Below, one piece after another: positions 1-12,285 of a stretch of DNA of 64,000 nucleotides. Position numbers and translations under genes: made by a program. The notes under the pieces are model-generated. The model did no database searches. It worked only from the letters and a program-made list of their open reading frames with translations, and had not been told where the DNA came from. The DNA lies in the NCBI RefSeq assembly GCF_041381155.1, contig NC_091144.1, positions 19,043,544 to 19,107,543 on the forward strand. The letters are read 5' to 3'. This stretch comes from Argopecten irradians (Eukaryota > Mollusca > Bivalvia > Pectinida > Pectinidae). Within the stretch, counting starts at the first letter, position 1; the number at the start of each line of letters is the position of its first letter.

Positions 1-520
1 AAATAATGAAGCTTGCATAAGTGCCGTTGTATGTTTTAAAACGAAGAGGCCTAGAAATAATTTAGCATTCGCATTAAGACGACTGGATTACATTGTAAAT
101 GAACAGGTGCATCTTAAATGTTTGTGAGACACGTCCACTTGCACCATATTCAACCATTTGATTAAAACCGCATGCAAGTTTACACCTACATTATAAATCA
201 GAATCCAAGAGGACAATAGTCATTATGGAGAAATTTTGATCAACTATGTGTAATTGGTGTTATTACATTAAATTATCAGAATGGGAGCATGATGATGATA
301 ACCAGGACTACAAACTCCGGCAATATCTCTCTAAATACTCATTATCCTTCTCTCTCCTATTGCATGATACAATAAATTGTCCCTTAATACACCTTTTAAC
401 CCCTTTAATTACCTATTCTCCTCCCTAATTGAGTAATTCGTTCTTAAATACCTGGCTTTCCTCACTTTTCACTCCACCCTTTAGTATCTTTAATCTTGTC
501 ATCCTCTCCCCCTTTTCTAT
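1..520. other. No gene recognised
   Basis: I see no coding exon, RNA gene or repeat that I can name here. The stretch is AT-rich, and its last 100 bases turn pyrimidine-rich just before the SINE that starts near 521. The short open frame at 246-428 is low in complexity and resembles nothing I know. Confidence 0.5.
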
Positions 521-1050
521 GCCCTGCAGGTAGGGCGTTAGAATTGTACCTGCTGCCCCTATTGCATGATCGTAAAAGGCGACTAAATTTAGGATCTTAT
601 CTTTTCTCTTCTTCCTAACTGACTTTATCTTTCCTAATGCCTCCCTTGACACCGCCTCACTTTTGGCCTTGAGTTGAGCGTTCGCCCTTGTGAGGAAGGC
701 TCTGGGTTCTGTCCCCTGGCCGAGACACACCAAAGTCTATAAAAAAGGGAAGTTACTGCTCCTGCTTAGCGCTCAGTATACAGGGAATGGGACGACTGGT
801 TCGTCCGTTGTCAGTATAATGTGACCGGATGGGGTGTGTTGCTTGGTGTCTTTGGCGGCATGCTTCAGTGATATAGTACTATAAAAAGGGCAACAGTTCC
901 ACTATACAAGAAGACACAACACGAACATACCGCAGTCTCCCAGTACACTCACCTCGCACAACATACACGCAACACAACGCATACATGGGAGGCCGTCCTT
1001 ACATGACCATAGCTGTTAATAGGACGTTAATAAATCAAACAAACAAACAA
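521..1050 (+). repeat. SINE, about 530 bp, near full length (copy 1)
   Basis: This is a non-coding retroposon present at least ten times in the window. It starts with GCCCTGCAGGTAGGGCG, carries a tRNA-like block (box A-like around 675, box B-like GGGTTCTGTCCCC around 704-716) and ends in TAGGACGTTAATAAATC followed by AAAC repeats. The family boundaries come from the minus copy at 59307-59836, which has a perfect target duplication. No clear duplication is visible around this copy. The head reads like a tRNA with a shortened D-arm; the middle of about 300 bp has no relative I can name. An open frame on the opposite strand (425-733) is only a shadow of the repeat. Confidence 0.8.
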
Positions 1051-1790
1051 TCACTTGTTCTCCCCATCCTTTCAACTTCCCTCTATCCTTCCTGACCATC
1101 AGTTTACATCCAGTAACTTCTGTTTGCTCTTCCTTGGAACCCATTCTCCTCCCCCTTACTCTACCATGCTCCTTCTCTAGGCATACCCCTTTCTTTTTCT
1201 TTTCTTCTATATATTTTCTCCAGTTATTTTCTCCCATTCTCCTAAACTTTTCCTAACCTCCTTCCATCTATACTCCACCTTCTGTCCCCCTACCATTGAC
1301 CTTTGTTTTTTCCATCTATACTACAAGAAGACACAACACGAATATACCGCAGTCTCCCAAAACACGCACCTCGCGCAACATACACGCAACACACTGCATA
1401 CATGGGAGGCCGTCCTTACATGACCATAGCTGTTAAAAGGACGTTAATTAATCAAACAAACAAAAAAAAAAAAATCCATCTATACTCCACCTTCTGTCCC
1501 CCTACCATTGACCTTTGCTTTTTCCATCTATACTCCACCTTCTGTCCCCCTCCCATTGACCTTTGTTTTTTTCCCTTCTGATCTCCTTACATCTTCCCTC
1601 CTGTTCTATTTGTTTTCATCCCAGCCCTGTCATCCCCCATTCTTCTCCTTAAATTTCCATAACATTACCTTTTCCCTCGTTAATTCCCTCTACTTTCCCT
1701 TTCCCTCTACATATCACTGTAGTCCCAAAGCTCCTTCCATTTTCTTCCCAATTCTATCGAACTCTTTTGAATATGAATATGTCATTTGAT
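1051..1790. repeat. Pyrimidine-rich tract with a 48-bp tandem repeat
   Basis: The plus strand is strongly C/T-biased. It holds three copies of a unit of about 48 bp starting TCCATCTATACTCCACC, the first at 1264-1310 and two more after 1475, interrupted by a SINE fragment. The open frames here are low-complexity and I do not call them genes. Confidence 0.6.
1323..1474 (+). repeat. 5'-truncated SINE with 12-bp target duplication
   Basis: This is the 3' third of the 530-bp SINE, ending in a long A-rich tail. It is flanked by TCCATCTATACT at 1311-1322 and again at 1475-1486. The duplication and tail are what target-primed reverse transcription leaves. It landed in the 48-bp tandem repeat next to a full-length relative. 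Confidence 0.75.
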
Positions 1791-2092
1791 ACAAAATGTT
1801 GAGTTATCTTGATTTATATGGTTTGGTTTTGCCTCCGTCTGTTTTCTTTTTCCTTGGTCACAGGTTTGGTTATCTGGTGGAGTATCCTTTCTTTGTTTTC
1901 TGCCTCCTTTTTGCTTTGTTCAACTTCTCTTTTTTCCTTGAAAGGAGCAACAAACTCTTTGTTTGGACAGTATGTTTGGTTTCCCAGCTCACATGACTCA
2001 CTCGCGTTCCAGTCACGGTGTTAGTTGTGTTTTCCTTTCGCTGAATTTCAGACATGGGAATAAAGAAACATTTTCTATTGGAAAGACACACG

Positions 2093-3990
2093 TCATATCA
2101 CGTCAAGGTATTCATGGCAGTATGAGTACATATCCAGTGCATTATTTATAACTATTTTTTGACCTGTGATAGCTCTATCCAAGGCTCTATTGACTATTCC
2201 AATTTCGGCGTCACAGTCTCCTTTCCCATGTTCTGATCCATAAAAGTTTCTGTTTGCCTTTCTGTCCAATGCAGCCAATACTACAAATGTTCCAGGTGAT
2301 TTGAACGGGGCACCACATCCGTCACTAAACAAAATAGTTTTATCTGGTGTCCCAATACTGTTTGTCAAATTTTCATAGACTTTTTCTTGATAACATTCTG
2401 CAGCATGATAGTCGTGGTTAAGATCATCTGATATTACTATGCTGGCTTCTCTGACAACACCTTGTTCTGTATTGTAATATGAAATGACAGGGTACATCGT
2501 AATTTGTTCTACGGTGTAAAATACAGACTTAATTTCCTCCTGGTACTTAATGTTGCAGTTTTTGGCAAAATCCACCACTTGTAACATGTTTTTTTTTCTT
2601 TCTGGAAGACTGTCCTTGACCAAAATAAATTGATAATTCTGCCATTTGGCAGTGTGTATGTGGGAAACAAAACTTGTTCCCTGTGTTTGCTGTATGACAT
2701 CCTGAATTAATTCATCTATAATTGTACGTGTTGGTCCAGTCTTCGTTTGGAGAATCTTTTGTGTTTGTTTCCTTGTTGGTGGAATATTCCCATCTTACCA
2801 AAGGGAAATTATTTTTCTTCTGGGATGTCCTAGTAATTATTTCAATGTTTCTTTGGGATGTCCTTGTAATTATTTCAATGTTTCTTCAAATTTTTTACAT
2901 GTTGAACATTCTCTGTTGACACATTTCTGCTTAAAAAACTTCTCACTGTCAGACTTTGGGCACAGAAGTACATTTAACAACTTTTCCTCAGAACAGACCT
3001 TTTTGTTTTTCGGAAAACATCGATCTAATATCAAAATCTTGTGTCTGATGTTCATACAGTACACACAACAACAGTACTCTCTGTACTTCTCTGATAGTTT
3101 CCGAACATTCCGAGGTCTTTTGGCTGCAAAACGTCCTCCAACTTTGACAGTCGACTCCAAATCAAACTTAGCATGAGCTTCTTTAATAGAAATCTGCATC
3201 AAATAACCAGGTCCCTCTTTTGTCGCGTATCGCTTTGTTGGAAGAAAGCGTGACACATCTGATTTCTTTTAAAAGTTCTTGATCAAGTTATCAATTTCAT
3301 GTGATTTTCTCTTCCTGAACTCCTTCTTTTGTTTGGTTAGACTTATTCTATCTACCTGAAGTTTGGCAGACATTTTTTTTCGTTTACTTAGATGTTTGAC
3401 ACATTTATTAAGTAGAGACTTTGCAAAACTTTCAAAGCTCGTTTTCCTGACTTAGTTTTCTTCATCTCCTTCACGGTTTTTTTCTGGCACATGGACGTCT
3501 TCTCCAATGACTTTCTCCACTTCATTTTTCTTGCGGGGACTAGAGTTTTTGATAACATTGCGCAGTATTGTTGCGAAGTTTTTGGGTGAATTTGGTAATG
3601 TTTTGCGTACTTTTGATGTTATATTCCAATCTGTCTTTTTTGTTCTGAATGGAGTACCATCACACGAACCTTCTGCTTCTATTTCTTTTTGCTTTATCGT
3701 GCTTTGCGCTTTCTTTCTCTATCCTTCTTTTTTACCCATTCTTTTTTGATAACTCATTTTATTACGTTTGTCACGTTTTGCTTGACGGTTGTAGTTTTCC
3801 TATGTTGAGTTTTTGCCCTGGTTTCAATAATTTCTTTTTCTTTCCGCATCTTTTTTCTAAAGACTCCATTCTCTTTTTTTTTGTTTTCATATTTTCCATG
3901 TCTTTTTCTTTGTAGAGAAAGAATCCTTTGTTTCTCTTGAATTGCATCGGGACCTTTTTCAGGTCTCGTTTTAATTTTTCACGTTTTTAA
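2093..3990 (-). pseudogene. Broken DDE-transposase-like gene (family copy 1)
   Basis: The minus strand carries pieces of the same family as the better preserved gene at 17243-23326. An N-terminal Lys/Arg-rich part lies at about 3990-3300 and is full of stops. A Cys-containing block follows at 3256-2870 (CCCVYCMNIRHK, then a Cys pair near CSTCKKFEE). The core is at 2623-2093: VDFAKNC for the first Asp, ISDDLNHDYH, FSDGCGAPFKS for the second Asp, and HGKGDCDAE for the third acidic residue. A direct duplication of about 30 bp (2822-2884) and several frame changes separate the parts. Loss of coding ability is clear. The function is inferred from family likeness only; I cannot name the superfamily. 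Confidence 0.6.
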
Positions 3991-4465
3991 ATAAAAAAAA
4001 TACCGGGACATGTTTCTATTGCAGCGATATGTACTGAATACTTGTGTAAGATATCGTAAATTTGCCAAATTGGTGTATACCTTAATTTGAATCATCAAAA
4101 AGCATCATTTAGTCAAATAAATTTTTAAACATGCATAGACACATCACAGATTTTTATAATTATTAATGTTGTTTTACATTTCATGAAAAATTCAATATAA
4201 AAAGCACTTAAATATAGAGTGCCTCATGGGAAATGACATCAAAGAAATAAGATTTACCCCAGTTGTCTTATTCACCAATTCTAATATTTTCTTTTAATCA
4301 ATACAGTATATAACAACCAGACAGATATTCAAATCTTGAAATAAAACATGGATTTCCATATCAAATACCACTTCAAATTTTGAAATTTAATTAAAATAAT
4401 TCATAACATTTTGTGGGATAAATCAAAATATTTAACAAATTCATTCACTTACAGTGTCAAAGTTT
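3991..4465. other. AT-rich spacer, nothing recognised
   Basis: About 75% A+T by eye, with no open frame of note and no repeat I can match elsewhere in the window. It ends at the target duplication of the Academ-like element. Confidence 0.5.
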
Positions 4466-4474
4466 ATTATTTTG
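4466..4474. repeat. 9-bp target-site duplication, left copy
   Basis: ATTATTTTG directly precedes the left terminal inverted repeat. The identical nine bases follow the right terminus at 14867-14875, so together they fix both ends of the 10.4-kb transposon. Confidence 0.9.
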
Positions 4475-4577
4475 CAATCTGATTAAAATCAGCTGTTTGA
4501 TACTCCGCTTACTACGTGCTCCGCTACAAACATCTGACAGTAGCCCATCGAGGTCACCGTCCGCGCGACCTTTCGAA
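4475..4577 (+). repeat. Left terminal inverted repeat
   Basis: It begins CAATCTGATTAAAATCAGC and is complementary to 14765-14866 over its whole length, apart from one extra T near the inner end. The first 20 bases contain an imperfect palindrome (CTGATT-AA-AATCAG). Its inner part is GC-richer than the surroundings and lies about 70 bp before the transposase start codon, so it may double as promoter. Confidence 0.9.
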
Positions 4578-4648
4578 TAACCAATCGGAACAGCGCTGGC
4601 AAACCATGGCTGGTATTTCGTAGTTCTCAGCTTCAGAGATAAGATCCG

Positions 4649-7600
4649 ATGAGTTCCGAAAAAACAGGTAAAATGGCTGCGTCCATTAGCACAACACTTA
4701 CTCCACGAAAAACGTACCCTCTTGGGAATGTGTGCATTTTGTGTGGTTTCTCATACATACAAGTTGAAAAACAAAGCGACGGGACAGATGTAAAACGCAC
4801 ATTCTTAGACAGAAAACTGAAACTTTCCACGGAACGCGTGAAAACAATTGAAGACTTTCTCGATGTGAGTATTCAAAGTGTGATTACAGAGGGTGGCGAA
4901 TGTGGTGTATGCCAGAAATGTTATCGTTCATTAGAACGATTGGCTAAAACCGAGAAGGAAGTAAAACACAAAAAAAACTGAACTGAAGAATGCAACCAAC
5001 AGTATTACAAGTAAACTTATGCTAAACATTTTATCACCTAAACGGTCAACTATTTGCAAAAGAATGTTACGCAGTCCTAACGCACCACCTATGAAGAAGG
5101 TCGCTCCATTATTACCTGTTGTTTGCATCAGCCCAGTGAAAATACCAGCCTTCAAGGACATAACAAATACGCTGTCGCAAGCACCAATAGCCCACTTGAC
5201 AAGTATACCTGTACCACCTGTACGAACATGCATTCCAATATTGCCTGCCACTCAACCTATCGCATCATCGCTGGAAGGAACATCTTTTATACCACCTAAA
5301 CCACCAGCTTCTGTGAAAGTGAAAACTACCAGTGTCCGAGCCAAAAAGTCACTTGTGAAAGCATTCAGTACCATTCCCTGCAATCCAGATGATTTTCAGT
5401 GCACTAGTACTCCAGAATTATCTACTCAAGTTGAGGTATAACATTCATATATTTATTTATTTATTACCGAATTAAATGTTAATTTGATATTAAGAGACTG
5501 ATTATTTAAATAATTAAATTAAATTTAAGCTGAGTGCAAGTCATTAATGATTTGAACTGGAAGAATTTCAAAAGTATCAGGTAAAAGTTGTGCTTTTAAT
5601 AAATAATCAGTCTTTGCCTTGATAAAAAGATGAAACAACTTGATGCACAAAACTCAAAATAATTTATTTCAATTTTAAGTAAAATGATATTTCATTTTTA
5701 CAGTATGAACAATTCAATTACATGAAGTATACATACACAAACACCCTCTCTTTGACACTTATATACATATATTTGTAAGTGCCTTTTTGTGTTATATATT
5801 ATGTATACACACACACCCACACACACTTATAAATGACTTTTGTGTATGTATTATAATAAATGTATATTAAAAAATTATTAAAACAGGTTTGTAATCTCTA
5901 GCGCTAGAGCGGAGATTACAGACCTGTTTTAATTTTAGTTTTTTAAATATTTTAATTCCATTACAAAGATATTCTATATTTATTTTTTTTTTAATATATA
6001 AATACACACACACACACACATATAAGTGAATTTTTGTGTATGTTATACATATACAATGTATACACACACATATAAAAGTGTCTTGTGTTGTTTCATCTGT
6101 AATTACATTTTCAAAGTTATTAATTGTTTAAGTTTTCAAAAGATGTAGATGTAGCTTCCTTGCATGTGGAAGCTTAAGACAGAAAATTTACCTGTTTTAT
6201 TGTTTTTGTTTAATGAAAATTTTGAATAGGAATCTTGAATTGGTGACACTCAATCACTACATTAATATTATTGTTTCATGACAATGTTACAATATGTTGA
6301 TTTAATTGATATGTGATTCTCATTACATATATAATTCCTATTCAAACTTTTATTCTGTTGTTTGAGATAAGTTTGATGGATTTTTGATAGCTAGATGCCT
6401 TGCCCTTGGTTGGCAATTTTTGTTGTTTAAAGATGTTCATGTGCATGTATTATTAGTTGTTATTGTTAACTTTTTTGTTTGTTTTTTTCAGACTAACATT
6501 ATGTTAGGTGTACCTACATCATTTTTCAGGAAGAATATCTAGAGCTGCTGCAGGGTAAAATTGAGGACTACCTTCAAATCACATATAAATGTACAGTATA
6601 TATGTCTATTAAACTATGACTATATAATATTTTAAACTTTTGTATAAATTAATATCTGTGTTTTTAAGTATCACAGAAGTAAATGTTTTGAAGTTTTGAA
6701 CTTTCAACTTTTCACATTCATTAATGAAAACCTTTATGTGAAATGATAGTGTATAACATTCAGATTTAAACTTAAAATAGAATGAGAAAATGTGGTTATA
6801 AATTAATGATCTCTTGCAAAAACAAAACCATCATAAATTACATTATGTATGGTATGCTAACATATCATATTTACTTTATTTTCATTAGATGTTATCAATA
6901 TTTTCAGATAGTCATGACATATCCTAGTGGGCCAAGGACACAATTAGTAAAGAATGAAATGCATAAACAGCTTTGTAAAGCTATATTTAAATCAGAAAAT
7001 GTTGAACTGTCAGTGACAAAGTTATTGGCGAAGACCAACCCAGATGAAGTGGTAGATGCCGCATCAAAGATTATAGCAGAAGAATCTAAAGAATTATGTA
7101 AAAGAACATCTGGATCTGTTCTACAGTTGAAAGACCATAACAATCTTCTGCACTTGTCATGGGACAAACTGCATGAGGAACTAGAAACTTGTGCACCAAA
7201 TGTTTTGAAAATTGTCAGGTCTACAGTAAGTGATATCCCAGTTTCACCCAGAGAAAAAAAATTCATGAATGTTCTTCATGCTGTAGCTTCAGGTCTTCAT
7301 GGTCGCAGCTTAGAGATGTCAGGACTCCATTACTGCATAGCATTTGTGCTTATTCACGGTGGATGCACATTGAGGGTAAGATACTGAATTGATTTATGTA
7401 AAACAAGATGGCAGACAGGCAGCCATTTTGAATTATGTCTAAATTACTGCAAAAATAAATCTTTTTGCATATACCAGTACAAAATATGCTATAAGAAGAT
7501 GTCAGAAATTAGTAACAGCTTCACATGTAATTCATCTCATAAAAATTAAAAGGTAATGACTCAGCAAAATATTAATAAAAAATGCATGATTTTTAATTTT

Positions 7601-10600
7601 TAGGATATTGACAGACTTGCAAAAATTGGATTGTGTGTTTCATCAAGTTCTGTGCGCAAGAAAACTTGTTTCGTGGAAAGATACATTGGATGAAGAGGTT
7701 CTGAAGCTTCGTATTGAATGGGAAAACGGTGGACGGAATAAATATCAGCTTGTAGGTGATAACTGGGATAAAAACATTGTACCATCTTTCAGGTGAGTCT
7801 GTGTATTTGAAACAAATATCTGTAAAATTTAATTTTAATTTAGAATGTTAACTTCTGTTAATTGTCAATCTGATTAAAATCAGCGTGTTGGTATAATAAA
7901 TATGATAAACTTGCAAACCTACTTATGTCAATTACTATAATATATATGTAATGTAGCTATTTCATTTATTTCTGGTCTGCACATTATAAACTGTTTTGTT
8001 TAGTTTTGTTTTATTATATTAACATCCTATGAACAGCCAGGGAGATAAAACTTTATAAATAGAGTTTTAATTTATCTTTACTTGTTCTTTCAGAACATCT
8101 CAGCAGAAGACCATATCACTACACCTTTTCAATACAATAGTTGTAGTTTATAGGGTCATACCTGCTGAAAGACAATCTGAGGATACAGACACAAAGATTG
8201 AGGTTGAAAAGTTCGTTCCTTCAGTAGAAGAACAAAGTTTACTGATGGATGAGCTCATCTTTATTGTTGCGTCCTCTGTGATACAGAATTTATCACAGAT
8301 GAAAACAATTTATGGGAAGATCTATCCGAAACATCTGGCCCACCAATTCAGTGACCGAGCAGGAGAAAAGACAAAGCAGGTGCTAATTTATCATTTCTGT
8401 ATATTTGTACATGTATTAACCATAAAGCGTGTTTCACTATTTTCAAACAAAATTAAAACTTTGCCATCCATATCTTGCAGAACACAAAAGCCAGTGTTCT
8501 TTGGTAGAGATTTGATATTTCATTTAAAATATTCATCTTTACATAGGAGATTAAAACCAAGAAATTTGATTTATGCGTTTTTTTATCCATCTCGGACAGT
8601 GGTGTTCGACAAACGCCGATGTATTTCAGGAATTATTTGTTTTAATTATATTGAAATGTACCACAAATTTATTCGAAACATGGTGGTGATATAGGTTTTC
8701 TGTCCATACAAAGTAATGTATCAGTTAGTATATATTCAACAAAATATGTATTGGCTTAAAAATTCATCTTAATTGTATTGGTTTCACATTTTATTCATAT
8801 AATGAATGTAATTTCTTGTGTTATTTTCAGTACTCTCTCGGGCTATCAGACTGCAATGAAAACAAAACTGCGGAAGTTATCAAGCTGTTGAAGGAATTTC
8901 AAACCAAATATGTTCCGTTTAAGAATGAAGATATATTGGAACCAGTTTTCTTTGGAGGTAAGCTAAACAATTTTTTTTACATATCAACATTGAGTATATC
9001 TTACGTAACTAAGAAATCAGATAGTATCAATGTAAACCAGGTTATAGTGTTAAATGCAAGGATTTTCATGAAAGAGGGGCTACATTATCCATTGATAAGC
9101 CTGATTACATTCAATGAGATCATGTATGCTGCAAAGGTATGAGAGATGTTTTCATGTAGATGTATTCTTTTTTTCAGGTGACCGATTAACTGATGAAAGA
9201 ATACAAGCAGGCCAACAAGCTATGCTAAATAGTGATACCCGGACTGGTCGACTGGAAGGCTTCATATCTAAAATAGAGGATTTCCATAGACTGATGAACT
9301 TTTTGGAGGTACATATATACAATCTGATTAAAATCTACACTGAAATAGAAAATGTATTTTTAACATAAATTGTCTTATTTAAAGCTTATATGTGGTGATA
9401 TGATGGCAACATGTGTTACATTTCATGTTATCAGGTATCAAATTTTGTTTTATACCAGTTGAAATAAATGTCTTGTACATACAGAATGTTTGAAACTAAG
9501 TTTTTGCCCTACCATCATCAGATCAAGATGTCGGGCTAGTCAATTCACCTGTCATCTGTGGTCTGTCGTCCGTTCTTAAAAAAATCTTGTTTCTGCTATT
9601 TCTCAGAGAGAACTCAAATTTTCATAGGATCCTTTTGGTCTATAGTGTTGCATATTGCACTTTAAGACTGATCACAAAAACAAAATGGCCGACAGACGGC
9701 CATCTTGGATTTCAACAATTTAAGGCTTTTATGTAGACTTAACATACTTTTCCCTATTTATTAAATGTTTCGGAAACCTCCAACAGGACATGGTAAGTTC
9801 AAATCCTATGTTTGTCAAATTAATGCACTACTTAATGCACTACTTTCCCTTTTTAGGCTATTGCAAGACTGACTTACAGCATCACTGGGAGTGATCAAGG
9901 CACAATGTACTATTTTCGCAATAGATTGAATGCCAGAAATGTGAAAAGTGATGTCAGAAATCATTACAGAGCGTACAAACTTTTATACTACACAGTGCTT
10001 GATGCTTTGTGTTGTGTTATGTTCCTGAATGAATTTGGTAGTTCCAATTTCGAAGAACCTATTCCACTTCCAGAGGACTTCAATAACTCAACACCTGAAT
10101 TTAAAATAGGCTGGCTGAACGGAATTTGCAGAAGCTTGTTGAAGAAACATTTTTTCAATAATGGTGAGGATTTGATGGAAAAACTTCGAGAAGTGCTCAG
10201 TGATCCTGACCATCCAGAAAACTATTGGATATCAAACATGGAGGATGGGAGAGTGAAATGTCATTTCTGTGAAAAGACATATGCTTATGTGGGATCATTA
10301 AAGGTGCACGAAGAAGTCAAACACAACGCAAAGGTTCCACCAGTGAAAAAGCCAAAACTAAACAAGGACAATGATGAAATTGAAAGTTACTGTAATCTGT
10401 TGTTTAAACTGACTTTGTTGCACAAAAATTTGGACTCGGCTGTGGACATGGCAGATGGATATCGTTCCGTTCGCTCCGCGAAATATGAACTTCCCATTTA
10501 CAATCTTACAAACAAAACCAAATATGGTATTGGATCTGTCCATCTCATTGCCTTAACAGAAGGCATTTTACCTGATGACCAAAGAATTCGGCTTATAGCA

Positions 10601-11023
10601 AACCGATGCATAAATTTACAGGGAGGAGCCAACAACAATATGGCGTTAGATGAATATGTTGAACTTTTGAACCGTGATAGTAAAGTCACTTGTTCTGGAT
10701 TCCAGACAAAAGACAGCATTTTAGCTCGGTCAAAGGAATTTCCAATACTAATGAACTTTGTGAAGCACTACGATTCGGTATGTGATGTTTCACAACGTAA
10801 AGGCTTCCATCACTTGCCATCTTATTGTGAGGATGTGAAGAAGTGTTTCATGGATCTTATAGATCTTGATGCATTGAAACACATCAGTGGTAGAAAGATG
10901 AAGTGCAGAGTGTTTTCTTCTGACAAGAACATTTTTGACAAATGTTTTCAAGGACTTGGAACCTTCATTTACAGGCACAAACCCCTCCATGCATATCATA
11001 GATTAAGGAATAACAGGGTTTAA
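4649..11023 (+). CDS. Academ-type transposase (DUF6589-like), 7 exons, two frameshifts
   Basis: Exons inferred from frame and splice sites: 4649-5435, 6908-7375, 7604-7792, 8094-8379, 8831-8957, 9178-9308 and 9857-11023. A small extra exon near 6530 is possible. Exon 1 has a Cys cluster (C29-x2-C32, then C85-x2-C88-x2-C91), resembling a ZAD-like zinc module, and then a Pro-rich stretch. Exon 3 holds LVGDNWDKN, the hallmark I associate with this transposase type; exon 6 begins with GDRLTDERIQAG. The last exon carries a C2H2 finger (C119, C122, H135, H140 of the frame opening at 9905) and ends in FIYRHKPLHAYHRL. Breaks: the A8 run at 4970-4977 and an A run at 7661-7664 each shift the frame by one base. 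The start was chosen as the first ATG of the Cys-rich frame. The product would act in the nucleus on the element's own termini. The class is fairly sure; the catalytic triad was not assigned. Confidence 0.75.
5436..6907 (+). other. Long first intron of the transposase
   Basis: The donor GTATAA follows exon 1; the next clear acceptor is TATTTTCAG at 6899-6907. The interval is AT-rich with CA/TG runs around 5800-6075 and a strong hairpin at 5878-5932. A short possible exon lies after the acceptor-like TTTTTCAG near 6522-6529, but I could not confirm it. Confidence 0.45.
5878..5932. repeat. Inverted repeat, arms about 20 bp
   Basis: AAAACAGGTTTGTAATCTC faces its near-perfect complement GAGATTACAGACCTGTTTT across a 13-base centre rich in TAGCGC. 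It lies inside transposase intron 1. It could be a small foldback insertion; no target duplication was recognised. Confidence 0.7.
7867..7885 (+). repeat. Internal copy of the transposon terminus
   Basis: CAATCTGATTAAAATCAGC matches the first 19 bases of the left terminal repeat exactly, then diverges. It sits in the intron after exon 3. Confidence 0.7.
9320..9335 (+). repeat. Second internal copy of the terminus
   Basis: CAATCTGATTAAAATC matches the first 16 bases of the terminus. It lies just after the donor of exon 6. With the 7867 copy it may be an internal transposase-binding site or the remnant of a nested non-autonomous relative. Confidence 0.55.
9510..9760 (+). repeat. Single unit of the ATGGCCGCC-type repeat family
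   Basis: It begins near ACCATCATCAGATCAAGATG and contains TCTGTCGTCCGTTC and AAAATGGCCGACAGACGGCC. The order and spacing match the start of the tandem array at 52045-52790. It sits in the last intron of the transposase. A weaker trace (AAGATGGCAGACAGGCAGCC) lies at about 7407-7426. Confidence 0.6.
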
Positions 11024-12240
11024 TGAAGCAGACGAAAGACTTCGGTTTCCTGTTCAACTACATCTATGTGCTGTGTCTTAGTGATGAGGATTTGGTTTAG
11101 TATTGTTGTAGATCTTATCAACATCTAAGGTCATTTTAAGAATGGTTCTCAGTCACATTTTACGTTTTTAAATGGCTAGTGCTGAGTAGTGTATGTACTC
11201 CCTTTTTGAGCAATGGGCTTTAGATGTAGGTGAAAGTGCTTTGTCAGATTAAGGAGCTTCGAGGACTTTTATTTCATAAAGTCAGATAAAAAAGAATCAG
11301 TTTTACGTGTCAGTCCTGTTACCATGGATATCTCATAAGAATATATGAAACTGAACTATTCAATTAACCAATATCATTTTCAGAGTTGGTTTCATTTTCA
11401 AGAAATATAACTTAATTTGATATCGTATATAAAGGTTATTTGTCAATGAGGGAAAGCATTATGATTCAGTCATTCCTGTTACCATGGATAATGTAACAGG
11501 AATGGCATAATGTGGTTATAACAGGAATGATCATTGATATGTAAAAGTTCCATACTTTTCTTGATTATGAAATGATCTTGTTGGACATTGATTCTACTAT
11601 TTTGACTTTTCAAGTCTTTGCAACTTTGAAATACATGCTGAAGTGTAAGTAGTTGTTCAGGTCAAGTTTTCATTTATGGTAACAGGAATGAAAAGAAGTT
11701 TGTAACAAGAATGATTCTTTCTATTAAATGAATCTTCATTGCTCTAGTTTGATGTCATCTAATTATACTATGATATTGAAATAAGTAATAATCAGAGGCA
11801 AATTAAAGCAACAGAAATACTTTATCTGTATACGTATGACTTTGAAAATGTTTAGAATTAAAACCAGGTAACACGAATGACATTTGGTAACAGAAATGAC
11901 AAAGTAGCAACAAAAATTATTCAAACCGATATGAATTGATGCAAGTTGTAAATTATGATTGCACATTTTTTTAAGAAATTTCCTCTTCATTTAAATCCTG
12001 TAAAGAGAAATGTCAGAATGTTTAGATTGTTTTCATACAAATTGAAATTGTACCAGGAATGACATACATGTATGTAGCTTTGTCATTGATTCTTGTTACA
12101 GTACTTGCTTTATTTGTAACTTCACCAAGTTAATATTTAACAAATGATAAGTTTCAGTTTGCTAAAATATTCTGATATTTCTTGTACTTCAATAAAGTCT
12201 CAGAATCGTTAATCTTGCCTTTGTGTGTATCTAAATGAAA
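11024..12240 (+). other. Transposase 3' UTR with a dispersed GTAACAGGAATGA motif
   Basis: There is no coding potential after the stop codon. Variants of GGTAACAGGAATGAC recur on both strands at about 11316, 11475, 11500, 11520, 11678, 11700, 11868, 11890, 12050 and 12088. The interval ends in a poly(A) signal, so it is probably the 3' UTR. The repeated motif is unusual for a UTR and may be an eroded tandem array. Confidence 0.5.
12191..12196 (+). terminator. Poly(A) signal AATAAA
   Basis: A canonical AATAAA about 1.2 kb after the transposase stop codon, on the transposase strand and before the SINE insertion. It is the most plausible cleavage signal for that transcript. Confidence 0.45.
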
Positions 12241-12285
12241 TGTGGTTAAAGCTATGTGTAGTAGTTACCGGTACTAGTATAATGA

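Noticed and set aside
425..733. Open frames on SINE copies (also 47423-47731 and 59622-59876)
   Set aside because: Near-identical peptides come from the same repeat in the same orientation. They only reflect the non-coding SINE.
1303..1996. Open frames in the pyrimidine-rich tract
   Set aside because: They are low in complexity, run through a SINE tail and a tandem repeat, and have no splice signals.
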